Both the position numbers and the translations under genes were made by a program. Below are positions 40,001 to 50,934 of a stretch of DNA of 64,000 bases, in pieces; the stretch's first letter is position 1, and every line of letters begins with the position of its first letter. The notes beneath the pieces were generated by a model. It was given only the letters and a program-made list of their open reading frames with translations. It was not told the DNA's origin and ran no database searches. Origin of the DNA: Crotophaga sulcirostris (lineage: Eukaryota; Chordata; Aves; Cuculiformes; Crotophagidae); the NCBI GenBank assembly GCA_013397455.1, contig VYZB01000377.1, positions 697,449 through 761,448 of the forward strand, given 5' to 3'.

Positions 40001-43000
40001 TCATTATTTAAAAGAAGCCATGTCATAACACAAAGAAGGTAAAAGACTATGAAATATTTGATGGAGAATAATAAACAAGGTTACTGTTTTATAACTGCAA
40101 TTTAACCTAAATGATTGGTTTTTATTTTAAATCAAAATGTCACTTTTAATATTTGCATTTACTATATCTGTAATAAAGTCTTCTTTAAATTAGTCCGGTT
40201 TAAGTAGAATAGAGAAATAACATACATTTGACATTTTTGACAGGAAGAGATAAAATCAATAGAAATAAAAATTATAATTTGTGCAGTATAGAACAAGTTA
40301 TTGCATCAGCTTCATCAATAAAATAGAATATCTTTATGTAAGGCCATTATTTTACTTTATTAAATCTACATCCATGATCTAAAGCTCTATTGAATCATTG
40401 CAATGCTCATGCATATTTCCAGTGTTTAAAAATGAAATTTGACTTCACTAAGTCTCAACAAATCATCCACTCTGCTGATACAATCACAAACATTATTTGT
40501 TTGCATGTCACTTATACAGCATCTAAACAAGGAGAGTAAAAACGTAAGGACTATGCAGAAGTCCTCTTAGCTTAAATAACAAAAATGGAGCAAAATATAC
40601 TTCTAAGAACAGCAAACATGAGCATATTGTGTTGAAAGAAAATGAGCATTATGATTTACCTTTTCAAAAAATAGGTCAGTTCCAGACTGGAAGTGAGTGA
40701 AGGAGATATCAAAGAAATAATATATTGTAGTCTTAAATATGCAGCAGTACATGAAATAATCTTGATGAGCTACAACACTCGAACTATGTGGGTAACATTT
40801 ATAGCTGACGTAACATTAAGTTAATTAAAGTAATTTATTCATCTTTTCCTGCCATAAATATGAAATCCTATGATGATAAGGTATAATACAACATTACCAC
40901 AGTAGTAAAGCAGCTAAGTAAAACAACGAATGTATAAGCATTAAAAAATGCCTTTGGCAACATCTGTAGTAGGGTAGTATTTACTAGAATAATAACGTAA
41001 GATTTGATACCTGGGATACAAGATTAGCAATGACGAATTAGGTTCTAAGTAATCTTTCTTTTTTTCAATGTAGCAACTTGTTTAATGCATGGTAAAATTC
41101 CCTCTCTTCTCATGTTCTTTTTTAAAAAAATTTTGAAAGAATAGACTATTTTAATTTCACAATTTTTATATTTTTTTACAAGTTAATGTTATAGCATCAT
41201 ATATTATTTTAAATTAAGAAGAATAAGTTTGGGAAGAAAATGTAGTATTAGTGAGTATACTAACATCAGAATAGTAAGACTCAGGTTAGAGTACTTATTC
41301 CATAGGACTCCTCTCACAGGTCTTCTTTAGAACACAAGTTCTCTGTTATCATTTGACTACCTGAAAGCTTTAAAAAAAAATCATGTAAGTAAAATTCAGG
41401 TTCTCAGCAACTCTGCGTATAAATAGCTATGAGGCATTTCATCTATAATTCGCATTTGAAGTATTCATTTTTCTCATTGACTTTTCCTTCTTCTCCTTTT
41501 GTTTACCAAGCTCTTAAAAACTAGTAATGACACCACCAATGCGTTCAGCCCCCTTCTCCTTTCCTTCCGCTCTAAGCTTTTGTTGTATATGCATACATAA
41601 CAGGCATTGTAGATTTTGAAATGCTGATTCAGATTCAGAGAGCTCATTATTTTTTCCTGCCTTCCAATTCTTTTGAGTTAAACTGTGCTATTGAAAAGAA
41701 ATTGAGATGAGCAGACTTGTGTCTCTGTTGTATAAAATACTTTCCTGGTTTTAGCAGACTGGAGTATCTCCAAACTGTGCAGAGATCCCCCTGTCTGATG
41801 AGGTCTCACCACTCTCCTGTAATATTCAAGTAACTCAGATAATGAGAGGAAACAGGTAATTAAATTCTGTATCATATGGCATATGCATAAAAAGTTACAA
41901 GTTTCGTATCTATGGATTCTTAATTCTAATGTTCCTAACCTTACTGCTTCTACATCTCGGATTTAATGTTGTATTGATGTAAAAAGTCTATAACCACTTT
42001 TCATTGTTTAAAATATGATTTCAGCATTTTTAATTGAAATTTGCTTTCCTCCTTTTTTTCTACTCCCCCCGCCCAACCTTGCTGCATATGAATATCTTGG
42101 GATAAGAAGCTAAGTGTCTGTAAATAAAATAACAAGATACAATTTCAGCTTCGGTTATGTTAGCACTTGGATATGGTCTTATCCATCATCTCTGTGTCTC
42201 TCTGGCCCAAAATAAATAATTTCTCTTACAAAAATGAAACTCCTTTTACGGGAATAATAAGAGAGTGCTCTTCACCCTTGAACAGGCTAAGCAGCCAGAT
42301 TACTAAGGTGTCTGTGAATATAGGCTCCCTTAGAATCAGGAAAAGTTAAATTTCTAGATTTCAAATTGAATTAAAATCTCACATTCCATATAAATTCTGT
42401 CTGTTACTGCAAAGCAAAGATCAGGTGTTTATTCCTTTTCATCTACTTTCAGAATTTCAGTTTTTGTAACTCATTGGAAATTTTTCTTAGCAGAATTCCT
42501 TCAACAAAGGAAAAAACAAAGATAAATACTAAAAGAATGAACTAAATTTACTCACCTTCCATCATCTACACTTTTTTTCCCCAAGCTACATGGTAGTTAA
42601 GATTATAAATTTAGAATTCAGGTAATCACCTTTTGCATTTGGTTTTAGATCTTTTATTATTACAGACTCATCAGATCTAAACAAAGAGAAAAATTACCAC
42701 ATCTTTCATAAATAAGCTGCTCATACTCAGACAAATGTTGAACAAGTTTTTGCTACTTAAGGGGGTAGTTTCAAATAATTAAATAATCTACAATATATAC
42801 ATTATCCAATATAATATTTGTAACTTAATTCCTGAACAAAATAAGGATGAAAAATCTCATTCAAATAAGTAGGACAGAGCAGGAAAGGTTTTTGTTCTGG
42901 GAGTTTGCTTATCATAAGTAAAAAAAAGATGAGCAACATGACAGCCTTGCAGGTTACCAAAGTTAATGCCCTTTTTTTCTTAAACTTTCTCTTTCACATT

Positions 43001-43015
43001 TCAGGCACATTAAGT
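37013..43015. other. Unique AT-rich noncoding DNA
   Basis: I see no gene or interspersed repeat. The section from about 39850 to 41250 is very AT-rich and nearly free of low-complexity runs. Confidence 0.55.
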
Positions 43016-43085
43016 CAAATTTTGCCCTCACATGCATCACTGAGCTCAACAGGAGACCTCCTTATGCTTCCAAGGGCAAAATTTG
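43016..43085. repeat. Foldback repeat, MITE-like remnant
   Basis: A perfect 13-base inverted repeat, caaattttgccct at 43016-43028 and agggcaaaatttg at 43073-43085, encloses 44 bases. Arms of the form caaatt(t/c)tgccct with a ctgagctcaa-like interior resemble short nonautonomous elements common as old remnants in sauropsid genomes. That resemblance is from memory and not verified. Flanking target-site duplications are not obvious. Confidence 0.45.
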
Positions 43086-44752
43086 TCCTATATTACTTTT
43101 GGAAACTTTTTAATATATGACTTTACTCATATTTACTTCACTTTCTTTAAAACAGACCTTTTCATGTATTTTTGAACACTCACCTTTTTCTGTCACTAAT
43201 CACTCATAGTTCCCTGTGATCTCATAAATTTACATTCTTATAAGTTTTATCAAAAGATCTACAATTAACAGCTTTTATTTAGCAACAAGAGTGCAAATAA
43301 GAGTGCAATAAAAAACTTCCACGTATTCTGAATTATTAATATTTCTTTTAAATCTCATTTCCTCACAGAAGAATATTTTCATACACAACATTTAATTTGC
43401 TTACAGTTCTTGAATGATCACTCACATTGCTATTTTGAAAGGACCTCTTAATCACAGTATATAAGTATGCCTTTTTGATCATATGAAACAAGCTGTTTCC
43501 AGATGGAAAAGCTTAGAAATTCTTTTCTTTAAACTGAAAGTGACATTCAAAGACATTTGAAAGTGTAACAAATACCAAACTTACATGTTTCTAAAGTTAT
43601 GTCTATTCTCTCTGGAACCAATATATAACAGTATATATATTTAAAATATAACTAATAGTTCTGTATTTATAGTCCTTGACACATACAATTGATACAGAAA
43701 GCTTTACAAAAACAAACAAAATTAACTATCTCAACTACTTATGGTACACACACAGCATACTAATTTAAGATACCATTTTCATTTTGTAGTCTATAGAATT
43801 TAACAATAAATAATTTAATTTTGAGAAAAGAATGCTGATACATTTACACAAAATGCTCTCATTTGCTACCCATAACTCCTTTTTGAAAAAAAGCTATTAA
43901 ATACTTACAGCAGTAACAGATTTTTTTTACTGCTTTTTTAAAACCTTTAGTGTGCTTTACCATTGGTTTAGCTGGATGTCTCAATTTTAGCCATGCAAGT
44001 AAGAATAAATTGTCGTGGTTTTGCCAAAGTGAGAGTGAAGACTCCACTCATCATTAAATATATCAGCTTCTAGGCAAATGCAGTGAACATCTCTACTAAA
44101 AGTCAAGACAGGTAATGAAGATTTAATTTGTAGCACCAAGATATTTTAGGTAGACTGGATTTGCTTATTTGACTTTTAATAGTAAGTCACCAAAAGCAGT
44201 TTAGCTTCAAAATATCTGTGCCATTCTCCAACTCTTCCATATAGTCAATATGTTATATGCTTAGTGAGCTCTAGGTTAGGTGTTCATCATCATAGCAAAA
44301 TACTAGTAAATAGGAAAAAAAGCTCCTTATCCTATATTTTTGTAAGATCTATTTCAGTCTTGCAGTAAATAGTGGTCCATTACACTACATGAAACTCACA
44401 GGATTTTTTTCTAAATAATTCTAATAGTATAAAAAACCTTTTCAATCTCTATTATTTTCATAACCTTGTAATTAAAAGCATAAAAAGAAAATTTCCAGGG
44501 TAGTTTCTTCTTTGCAAAGGTACATATTCTCCATACATTCACAGATGCTTTTATAAAAAGGCTATTCAGGGAAATAATACAAATATTTCTCAGGCAAATC
44601 ATCACATCTGTACTTGGCTAAGTGTAGGATCCTGAGGCTTTTCCTCTGAAAAAAAAGTGATAGGGAGTAAAAAGTCTTTTACCAGCTCATTAAACATTTT
44701 GTGAAAATCAAATTCTGCAAGTTGCATTCCCTAGCATAATATAAAAAGCACA
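43086..44752. other. Unique noncoding DNA
   Basis: Only the small duplication at 43287-43310 is recognisable. Frames are short. Confidence 0.55.
43287..43310. repeat. 12-bp tandem duplication
   Basis: aagagtgcaaat is followed by aagagtgcaata, which differs at the final two bases. Confidence 0.7.
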
Positions 44753-45752
44753 TCTGGCCAAAAGGCTGCTTGAGTATAGCCCCTCCCACTGTAGGGGAAG
44801 ATCAGGCTCATGACCACCTGAGGAGCCTGAACATATACAAGCCTATGGGACCTGATGAGATGCATCCCAGAATCCTGAGGGAATTGGCTGATGTGGTTGC
44901 CAGGCCATTCTCCATAATATCTGAAAAGTCATGGTAGTCAGGGGAAGTCCCTTGTGACTGGAAGAAGAGCAACATTGTTCCTGTTTTTAAAAAGAGTACA
45001 GAGGACGATCCTGGAAACTATTGACTTGTCAGCCCCATCCCTGTGCCTGGGAAGATCATGGAACAGATCCTCCTAGAAGCTATGCTAAAGCACGTGGAGA
45101 ACAGGGAGGTGATTTGAGACAGTCAACATGGCTTCTCCAAGGGCAAGTCCTGTCCGACCAATCTAGTGGCTTTCTGTGATGGACTGACTGAATCAGTGGA
45201 CACGGGAAAAACAATGGATGTCGTTATTCTTGACTTCCGTAAAGACTTTGACACAGTACTCCACAACATCCTTCTCTCTAAATTCGAGGGATATGGATTT
45301 GATGGGTGGACTGTTCAGTGAAGAAGGAATTAGTTAGATGGTTGCATTCAGAGAGTAGTGGTCAATGGCTCAATGCCCAGATGGAGACCCGTGACAAGTG
45401 GTGTCCATCAGGGGTCTGTACTAGGACCAGTGCTGTTTAATATTTTCATTGACGATATAGACAGTGGGATCGAGTGCACCCTCAGCAAGTTTCCAAATGA
45501 CACCAAGGGACAGTGGTCACACCAGAAGGATGGGATGTCATCCAGAGGGACCTGGACAAGCTGGAGAAGTGGGCCGGTGGGAACCTCATGAGGTTCAACA
45601 AGGCCAAGCGCAAGGTCCTAAATTTGAGTCCGGGCAACCCCCGGTATCAATACAGGATGGGGGATGATGTGATTGGGAGCAGCCCTGCAGAGAAGGACTT
45701 GGAGGTGCTGCTTGATGAGAACCTCGACATGACAGAAAGGGTGAATATTAAA
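44753..45752 (+). mobile_element. CR1 LINE fragment lacking both ends
   Basis: About 1 kb of plus-strand CR1 beginning in the region between endonuclease and polymerase (agcctgaacatatacaagcc, then gggacctgatgagatgcat) and running through the reverse-transcriptase core to just after TERVN. It then stops abruptly at about 45752, where the flank becomes AT-rich unique sequence. The CR1 3' end is missing here, which normal target-primed insertion does not produce. Later deletion or rearrangement is therefore likely. It is higher in GC than its surroundings, which helps place the edges. Confidence 0.93.
44800..45750 (+). pseudogene. CR1 reverse transcriptase remnant
   Basis: In plus-strand frames the polymerase motifs are visible in order. 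[18 protein letters not shown] lies at about 45232-45285 (first catalytic Asp box). [19 protein letters not shown] lies at about 45403-45459 (motif B). At about 45490 the normal FADDTK box reads FPNDTK, so one of the two conserved catalytic Asp residues is lost. The frame then shifts: one frame ends near 45591, while [19 protein letters not shown] continues in another from about 45525 to TERVN near 45752. Earlier parts contain stops. It is inactive. Confidence 0.92.
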
Positions 45753-45989
45753 GTAAGCAATTTGTTAAGCTTGGCAATAGAAAAACAATGTATTTCTATA
45801 GAACTTATTCAACAGCTGAGAAGTAGTATCTATTTCAATTGCTCTGATTGTTTTTTTTTGCAAATAATTACCAAATACTCTATCAGAAATAATGCAAATA
45901 TTGTATCAGACACGTATAGTAACACTGCATTATGAGCTCTTAATCTTACTCAGTTAGAATTATGTTTACACAGGAGTTTATTGTTGATT

Positions 45990-46031
45990 TAGTTCTGATC
46001 CCATGGAAGTCAGTATAAATCTCACTGTTGT
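45990..46031. repeat. Possible ancient amniote repeat fragment
   Basis: The sequence tctgatcccatggaagtcag, followed by tataaatctcactgttg, resembles the 'ctgatcccactgaagtcaatgg' core of old short elements seen in reptile and bird DNA. It is short, and the assignment is weak. Confidence 0.3.
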
Positions 46032-46140
46032 TAAACTAACAGAAGTAATTTGAAAGCCCACCCTTAATTAATATATTACTATGTAGCAAGATTCAATACA
46101 TGAATATTGACTCTAATGAGATAAGAATCTTTTTTACAAT

Positions 46141-46161
46141 ATCCCAGTACTTTACTGGGAT
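46141..46161. repeat. Perfect 9-bp hairpin
   Basis: atcccagta, loop ctt, tactgggat: a perfect 9-bp stem with a 3-base loop. It lies 10 bases before a pyrimidine tract of about 100 bases. Confidence 0.8.
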
Positions 46162-46171
46162 TAGGAAGAAG

Positions 46172-46270
46172 CTTCTCCTCCTTTCCCTTTCCTTTTCCTT
46201 TTCTCATTTTTCCCCTTGCCTTTTTCCCATTTCCTTAGTTTTACTCTTCCTCTTTCTTTCTTTTTCTCAG
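46172..46270 (+). repeat. Pyrimidine-rich tract
   Basis: Nearly 100 bases of CT-rich sequence (units such as ccttttcctttt and ctttcttt) end in tttctcag. The end resembles a 3' splice site, but no coding frame follows: stops occur quickly downstream. Confidence 0.75.
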
Positions 46271-46310
46271 CTGCTTAACTATTCCACTGCCTAGGCAGAA
46301 CTCTTGCCAA

Positions 46311-46329
46311 CTGAATGATCTGAATGATC
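46311..46329. repeat. 9-bp tandem duplication
   Basis: tgaatgatc is repeated twice, directly downstream of the pyrimidine tract. Confidence 0.7.
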
Positions 46330-47206
46330 AAACTTACTGAAAACCATGTAGTTTTTTCTCTTAGGAATGAGCATCTTCCTAAGTCCTGCAAATGGTGAAA
46401 CATACTTTTTAAGATCATGTTTTCACAGAAATATCACTCTCTACAGCAAGTATTAATGATATATGATCGTTTTACTTACTACCTTCATAATAATGTTTTA
46501 TTGAAAATAACTCATGTAAATTGTGGGACTGAGCCTGTACCATTTTAAAATGTTACTTTTGTATATTTTGTTAAAATAAACCATTTCATTATTCTTCTGA
46601 TGAAATAAAACATAAGCAGCCTGTGAGGCCAGAAGAAATGGATCCTGCAGTGAGGATGACTTTCATGAGCCATCAGATATTCTACCTTTGTAGAGAGAAG
46701 AGAATGAAAACTAACAGCAATCAAATAACAGCAAATTCAGAGGATGGTGGGCATATAAGTATTAGACACTAAGCCAGGCAACTGGCACTGAATGTCAAAC
46801 AAATTATTTTTGCATTACAAAAGAAATGGATTATATTTGTATGAAAATCTCATTTGTATAACCACTAAGTAAAGACGGTTAGGAATCAAAATAACTGGGT
46901 CAGAATGACAGAAGCATTATTTAAGGATAACTCTTTTTCAGATGAAATATTTGCCAAAGGGCAAGATGTGAATATTAAATTAGTGGGCAAATATTAAACC
47001 AGTTAATATATTATTAGAAAACAATGATCAATAAACTAAAGTGTTGTAAAATGAAACTCTTCTCAAGAAAAGTTTGCTATGGAAGGCAATTGGCACATCA
47101 ATAGTGTCAATTGTCTGTCTCATATGAGTTGAAATTTACAACCCTGCTTTGTTCAGCAAATGTTTTTGTGAAGTCAGGGAGGAAAATCCTCCATGTTGTC
47201 ACTGAA

Positions 47207-47470
47207 TCACAGGAGTAAGGCTGGAACTGATCTGGAGACTGATACAGTCCATCCTCATTCACTGAAGCACAGTTAGATAGAAGCAGACTACCTCTGATAG
47301 TTTCTGTTAAAGGAGAGAGATCATAATTTCCCTAGGGAAGTTATTTCCTCCTGCTTAATTATCCTTTCTTTTTGCAAATTTTTTTTCCCTGATATGTAAT
47401 GTAAATCATCTTCCCTACAAATTGAACCCATTTTGTCTTATCCTAAGCCTTATGGAGTCAGAATTAAACG
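47207..47470 (-). mobile_element. Highly degraded CR1 3' fragment
   Basis: The plus strand begins with an aatcacaggagtaaggctgg block and continues through ctccacaa-type sequence (here cataatttccctagggaag), ttatttcctcctgctt and aaattgaacccattttgtct, then tatcctaagcc. The order and spacing match the reverse complement of the CR1 3' region, in which ORF2 encodes the RL-x-L-x-x-G-x-x-KLNKFFT-like terminus. Many substitutions make it one of the oldest CR1 copies here. The call rests on collinear motifs and not on one strong block. Confidence 0.6.
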
Positions 47471-48499
47471 TTTTCATATGAGAAGACTTGTCTGCCCTTT
47501 CTTTCTCTTTTAAAGTATTCTAAATTCCCCAAATAGCTCAAGTCTTCTGATCCTGCAGTCAGTTTTGTTGTGTGCTAGACAGCTGCATGCAACACCATAA
47601 CATTGTCCACTTCGGATACCAAAGGAAAACATTTATCCTGGTAAAAAGTCTCACCAATGCCCAGATACAATCTAATGTGGAGAGTTAAATACTTCCAGAG
47701 GAAAAGTAAGAACACCTAAGCATATGTATTATTGTATATTTTCTTTGCCCATCTTTTTCTTAAAACTGAGGTGCTTAAAATACAAATATTTAATCCAGAT
47801 TGTTACAAGCATTAAAACAATTTCAGAAATACATCCAGTATGTTAATTAACAGTATTGTTAAATATAACTATAAAGGTGATATGCATCTCATAAGAAATT
47901 AAAATTAACTTTTTGATGTGTTAGAACCATACTTTTCAGTATCTTTTTTAGGTCAGTCTAGCTGTTTCATGTTTAGTGTATACATCTGACTTTTCTCTCT
48001 CAAATGCAGTACTTTGCCTAGTCCTTTAAAATATAACTCTGATATACAAAGACAATTGTGAATTTGAAATCTGCACTCCAAAATGCTTACACTTTCAACT
48101 GCATCGTCTTATATATGCTAAAAAAAAATATGTTATTGAAGGTAGGCCAACATAAAAGTAACTGACAAAAATCCTGAACAGAATTATGTTCATAAAAGAT
48201 ACATATAGTAATTTACTTGAAAATCTTTTCCACTTTGACTACCTACAAAGAGTAACCAGCCCTGGAGGTATTTTTTTACAAATTTGTACTTACATCTTAA
48301 ACTGAAATCAAGTAGTTATACCACTCTTCCTTAGTTAGCTACCAATATGTGATATGAAACTGTGCAGAAAGTCCTACTATTCTACTATTTCTACCTTATC
48401 CACTCTACCAGTTTTCTGGTTGAAGAATAAAATTAGATTGGTTCAATAAGATTTGTTCTTGACAAGTATGTGCTGGCTATCCATATCACCTTTTTATTC
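47471..48499. other. Unique noncoding DNA
   Basis: Lies between two degraded minus-strand CR1 fragments. It may hide further unrecognisable LINE sequence, but I cannot show it. Confidence 0.5.
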
Positions 48500-48725
48500 C
48501 CTAGATGCTGATTAATTTATTAATTTATTCAGTCCAGGTAAATTTCTGTGTATCCCAGTTAGGCTGATTGGTCATTATTTCCCAAGAAGCATCCTATTCT
48601 TCTTTAAAGTCCCTATGTTTGCCCTTTGCCACTTCCCTGAGACTTCTCCTACCCTCCTTTAGTTCAAGAAGATAATTACTAATGTTCAGAGACTTCTTAG
48701 GCTACTTCCTTAAATACTCTGTGGT
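48500..48725 (-). mobile_element. Degraded CR1 reverse-transcriptase fragment
   Basis: Read on the minus strand, this gives a series collinear with the start of the CR1 polymerase: a gaacattagtaattatctt block, ggtaggagaagtctcagg, then gtggcaaagggcaaacatag, and finally ccaatcagcct. This corresponds to the E-D-W-x-x-A-x-I-x-P-I-F-K-K ... Y-R-P-V-S-L region, also seen at 44820-45040 in the other orientation. Stops and small indels are frequent. The outer borders are uncertain. Confidence 0.6.
48513..48532. repeat. 8-bp tandem duplication
   Basis: attaattt is repeated twice with a partial third copy, inside the outer edge of the degraded CR1 fragment. Confidence 0.6.
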
Positions 48726-50624
48726 AAAGTAAGGAACTGACCTTTTCTTACTGCTTTAATCCACCCAGCTCACATAAATGTTCCCCTCACTTGCCTTTCA
48801 GTACTCCAGCTTGTCTAGTTATGCTAGCCTTAATGTTTATAGTAAACCACATTTTCTTTGTATCTACTTTTACATGACCCATTCGTTTTATTTTTGGATT
48901 CTAAAAGAGACCTGCTATGATATGCTATGCTATGCCTTTTACTTTAAATGCCATTTCTTCTGCACTTCCAATACCAAGTCCTCTCAGAGGCCACAGTTTT
49001 AACAAGTGAATAATGTACTAAGGTGTACTCAGAAGATAACACTTTTGTGCAATAGTTATAAATGAAAGGGTGCTATCCCAGTTTAAATTCTGTAGACAGT
49101 ATTGAACAATTTTTAAGTGAACTGTCTCCATCCTGCTATTCTTGCTTCTTTTCCATCTTCTAGAACTGCAAACTGCATCATGTGGCAATTATTTCTCTTC
49201 AATTGCCTTTCAGACTTCACATGCTTGATCTGCTCTTCAATGCCTTTTGCAGTCAATGTTACATCTATGTAGCCTCCTCTGAGATAAGAAACCAGCCTCC
49301 ACAATTTCAAGACCTTGTTAATGTCTACTGTGTTACCAGTAAATATCCAAGTAATGAAAGTGACTCTTTCATTAGAACAGGACATGTTCTTTGAATGCTT
49401 CCTGCCATTTCTCCAGACTCTCATTCACCACTCTGATCTACTGATCTGCAGTCAGTGCAGGATCCCTGGTCTTTTCCTTCTGTTGTTTTATCACTAACTT
49501 TCCACTCTTCCTCAAGTTTACGTAAACAAACAATCTCACCTTTCTTAGAATTTGTTTTAACTTTCTAGCCAGCATTAAAGGATGAGCTTTTAGACAGTTA
49601 CAAAGCATATTCGTAGATATTTTAACATAGAATAGTGTTTCAAAACCACTCCTCAGCCATCTCTGCTGAAAAAGGATTGAACTGTTCCAGCTTCAGAGAA
49701 GCTTATTGTTATGTTCATATTAACAGTACTAAAACACCAAGTAGACTATAAGGCCTAGGAATGGGCAAGGCCAGATGCCAAGGAAACCCCAAACCAAAGG
49801 AGTGCAATCAAATTTTTCAAAATGTCACCAACACAACTCATTTCGAAGCAATTAAAGAGTTCAGCTTTCCCCTTAGTGAACTTATTCCCTAGAATATTTA
49901 GCTATTCTGTTAGGATATTCCATTTTCCAATACAGTAATATTTCTCCCTATAAGCTGACAATCTGATTCACTTCTGTTCCCCTCCTACTGCTTACAAACC
50001 CCTCTCATTACCCTTCGATCCTTCCACACAATGAGCTTTCTAAATAGGTCATACATTGAATTAATTTTCATTTGTTGTATAAAAAGTGTCATCTATTCAG
50101 ATCTTATCTCCTAACTGTATCACCACATTTCACTACAGATGATTTTAAACAGGAATCATCAGAAGCATTTTATTTTTTCAGACAGAGTTCAGAATCTTGA
50201 TTATAACTTAGAAAGAAGTAAAAAGTATTTCTCACATTATTATTAGAACATTTATCTGAAAAACAGATTTAATCCTACAAAGTGTTAAGAGGCTCAATAA
50301 AGGGTCTGTCAAGTATTTTCACATGCTTTAATAAATGCCATTATGTGCATGCCAAATGAATACTATTAATACGGATGATTAAAAAATTAAGAACTTATTT
50401 GTTCATCCTTCACCATCAAGAGACGAATTTGCATTTTGATTTTTGCATTTTGGAAAGCAATTAGTATTGAACTAGGAAACCTCTAAAGCGAAGTAAAATA
50501 AAATAAAACAACAGCTTTGATTTTCAGATAGAGAAACATTTGATAGCCTTTTGATTCTTTCTGGGTTTCCAATATAGCATCTGACTATTGAAATTCCAAT
50601 GAAAAAAGTCTAGAAGAGAAACGG
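48726..50624. other. Noncoding DNA with a coding-like minus-strand patch
   Basis: Includes the TGCTA repeat and, at 49113-49620, minus-strand frames with mixed polar composition (for example GYIDVTLTAKGIEEQIKHVK and, in another frame, LRKLEEEWKVSDKTTEGK). Stops and frame changes interrupt it. It could be a decayed pseudogene or chance, and I cannot assign a family. Confidence 0.4.
48913..48935. repeat. TGCTA pentamer repeat
   Basis: About four imperfect units: tgcta, tgata, tgcta, tgcta, tgc. Confidence 0.7.
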
Positions 50625-50934
50625 GGCTGACTTCTGTGAAAAGCAATGAGACAATCTTACGATAGGACCCAAGGGAATGGCAGGAAGATGTGTCAGGGGA
50701 AGTTTAGGTTGGATATTCGGAAAAGGTTCTTCTCTCAGAGGGTGGTGGAGCACTGGAACAGACTCCAGAGAGAAGAAGTTATGACATCAAGCTGGACATT
50801 ATTCAAGAAGCATTTGGCCAACGCCCTCAGACACGCGGTGTGAATGTTGTGGTTGTCCTATGCAGGGACAGGAGTTGGACTCAATGATCCTTGTGGGGCC
50901 CTTGCAACTTAGGACATTCTACGATTCTATGAAT
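50625..50934 (+). mobile_element. CR1 3' end with tail
   Basis: A plus-strand CR1 copy that is 5'-truncated within the last part of ORF2. It continues through the stop codon and short 3' untranslated region (ggttgtcctatgcaggga, ggagttggactcaatgatcc) to a tail of about two 8-base units, attctacg attctatg, at 50917-50932. Divergence is modest. It lies on the same strand as the 3'-less fragment at 44753-45752, but the intervening 4.9 kb and the missing ORF2 portion argue that they are not simply two halves of one split element. Confidence 0.93.
50646..50840 (+). pseudogene. CR1 ORF2 C-terminus
   Basis: An open frame gives DRTQGNGRKM, then KFRLDIRKRFFSQRVVEHWN, RLQREEV, FKKHLANALRHAV and a stop. 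This is the conserved C-terminal end of CR1 ORF2 (basic RKRFF, then RVVEHWN). The frame is intact in this short piece, but it has no start of its own and contains only the protein's tail, so it is a LINE remnant and not a host gene. Confidence 0.92.

Larger units (their letters stand above)
45753..47206. other. Noncoding DNA downstream of the truncated CR1
   Basis: Contains the possible ancient repeat at 45990, the hairpin and pyrimidine tract (46141-46270) and a 9-bp duplication. No missing CR1 3' sequence is found here. Confidence 0.55.

Noticed and set aside
45513..45935. 140-codon open frame as a host gene
   Set aside because: The first 80 codons are CR1 reverse transcriptase ([12 protein letters not shown]). 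The rest is read-through into AT-rich flank.
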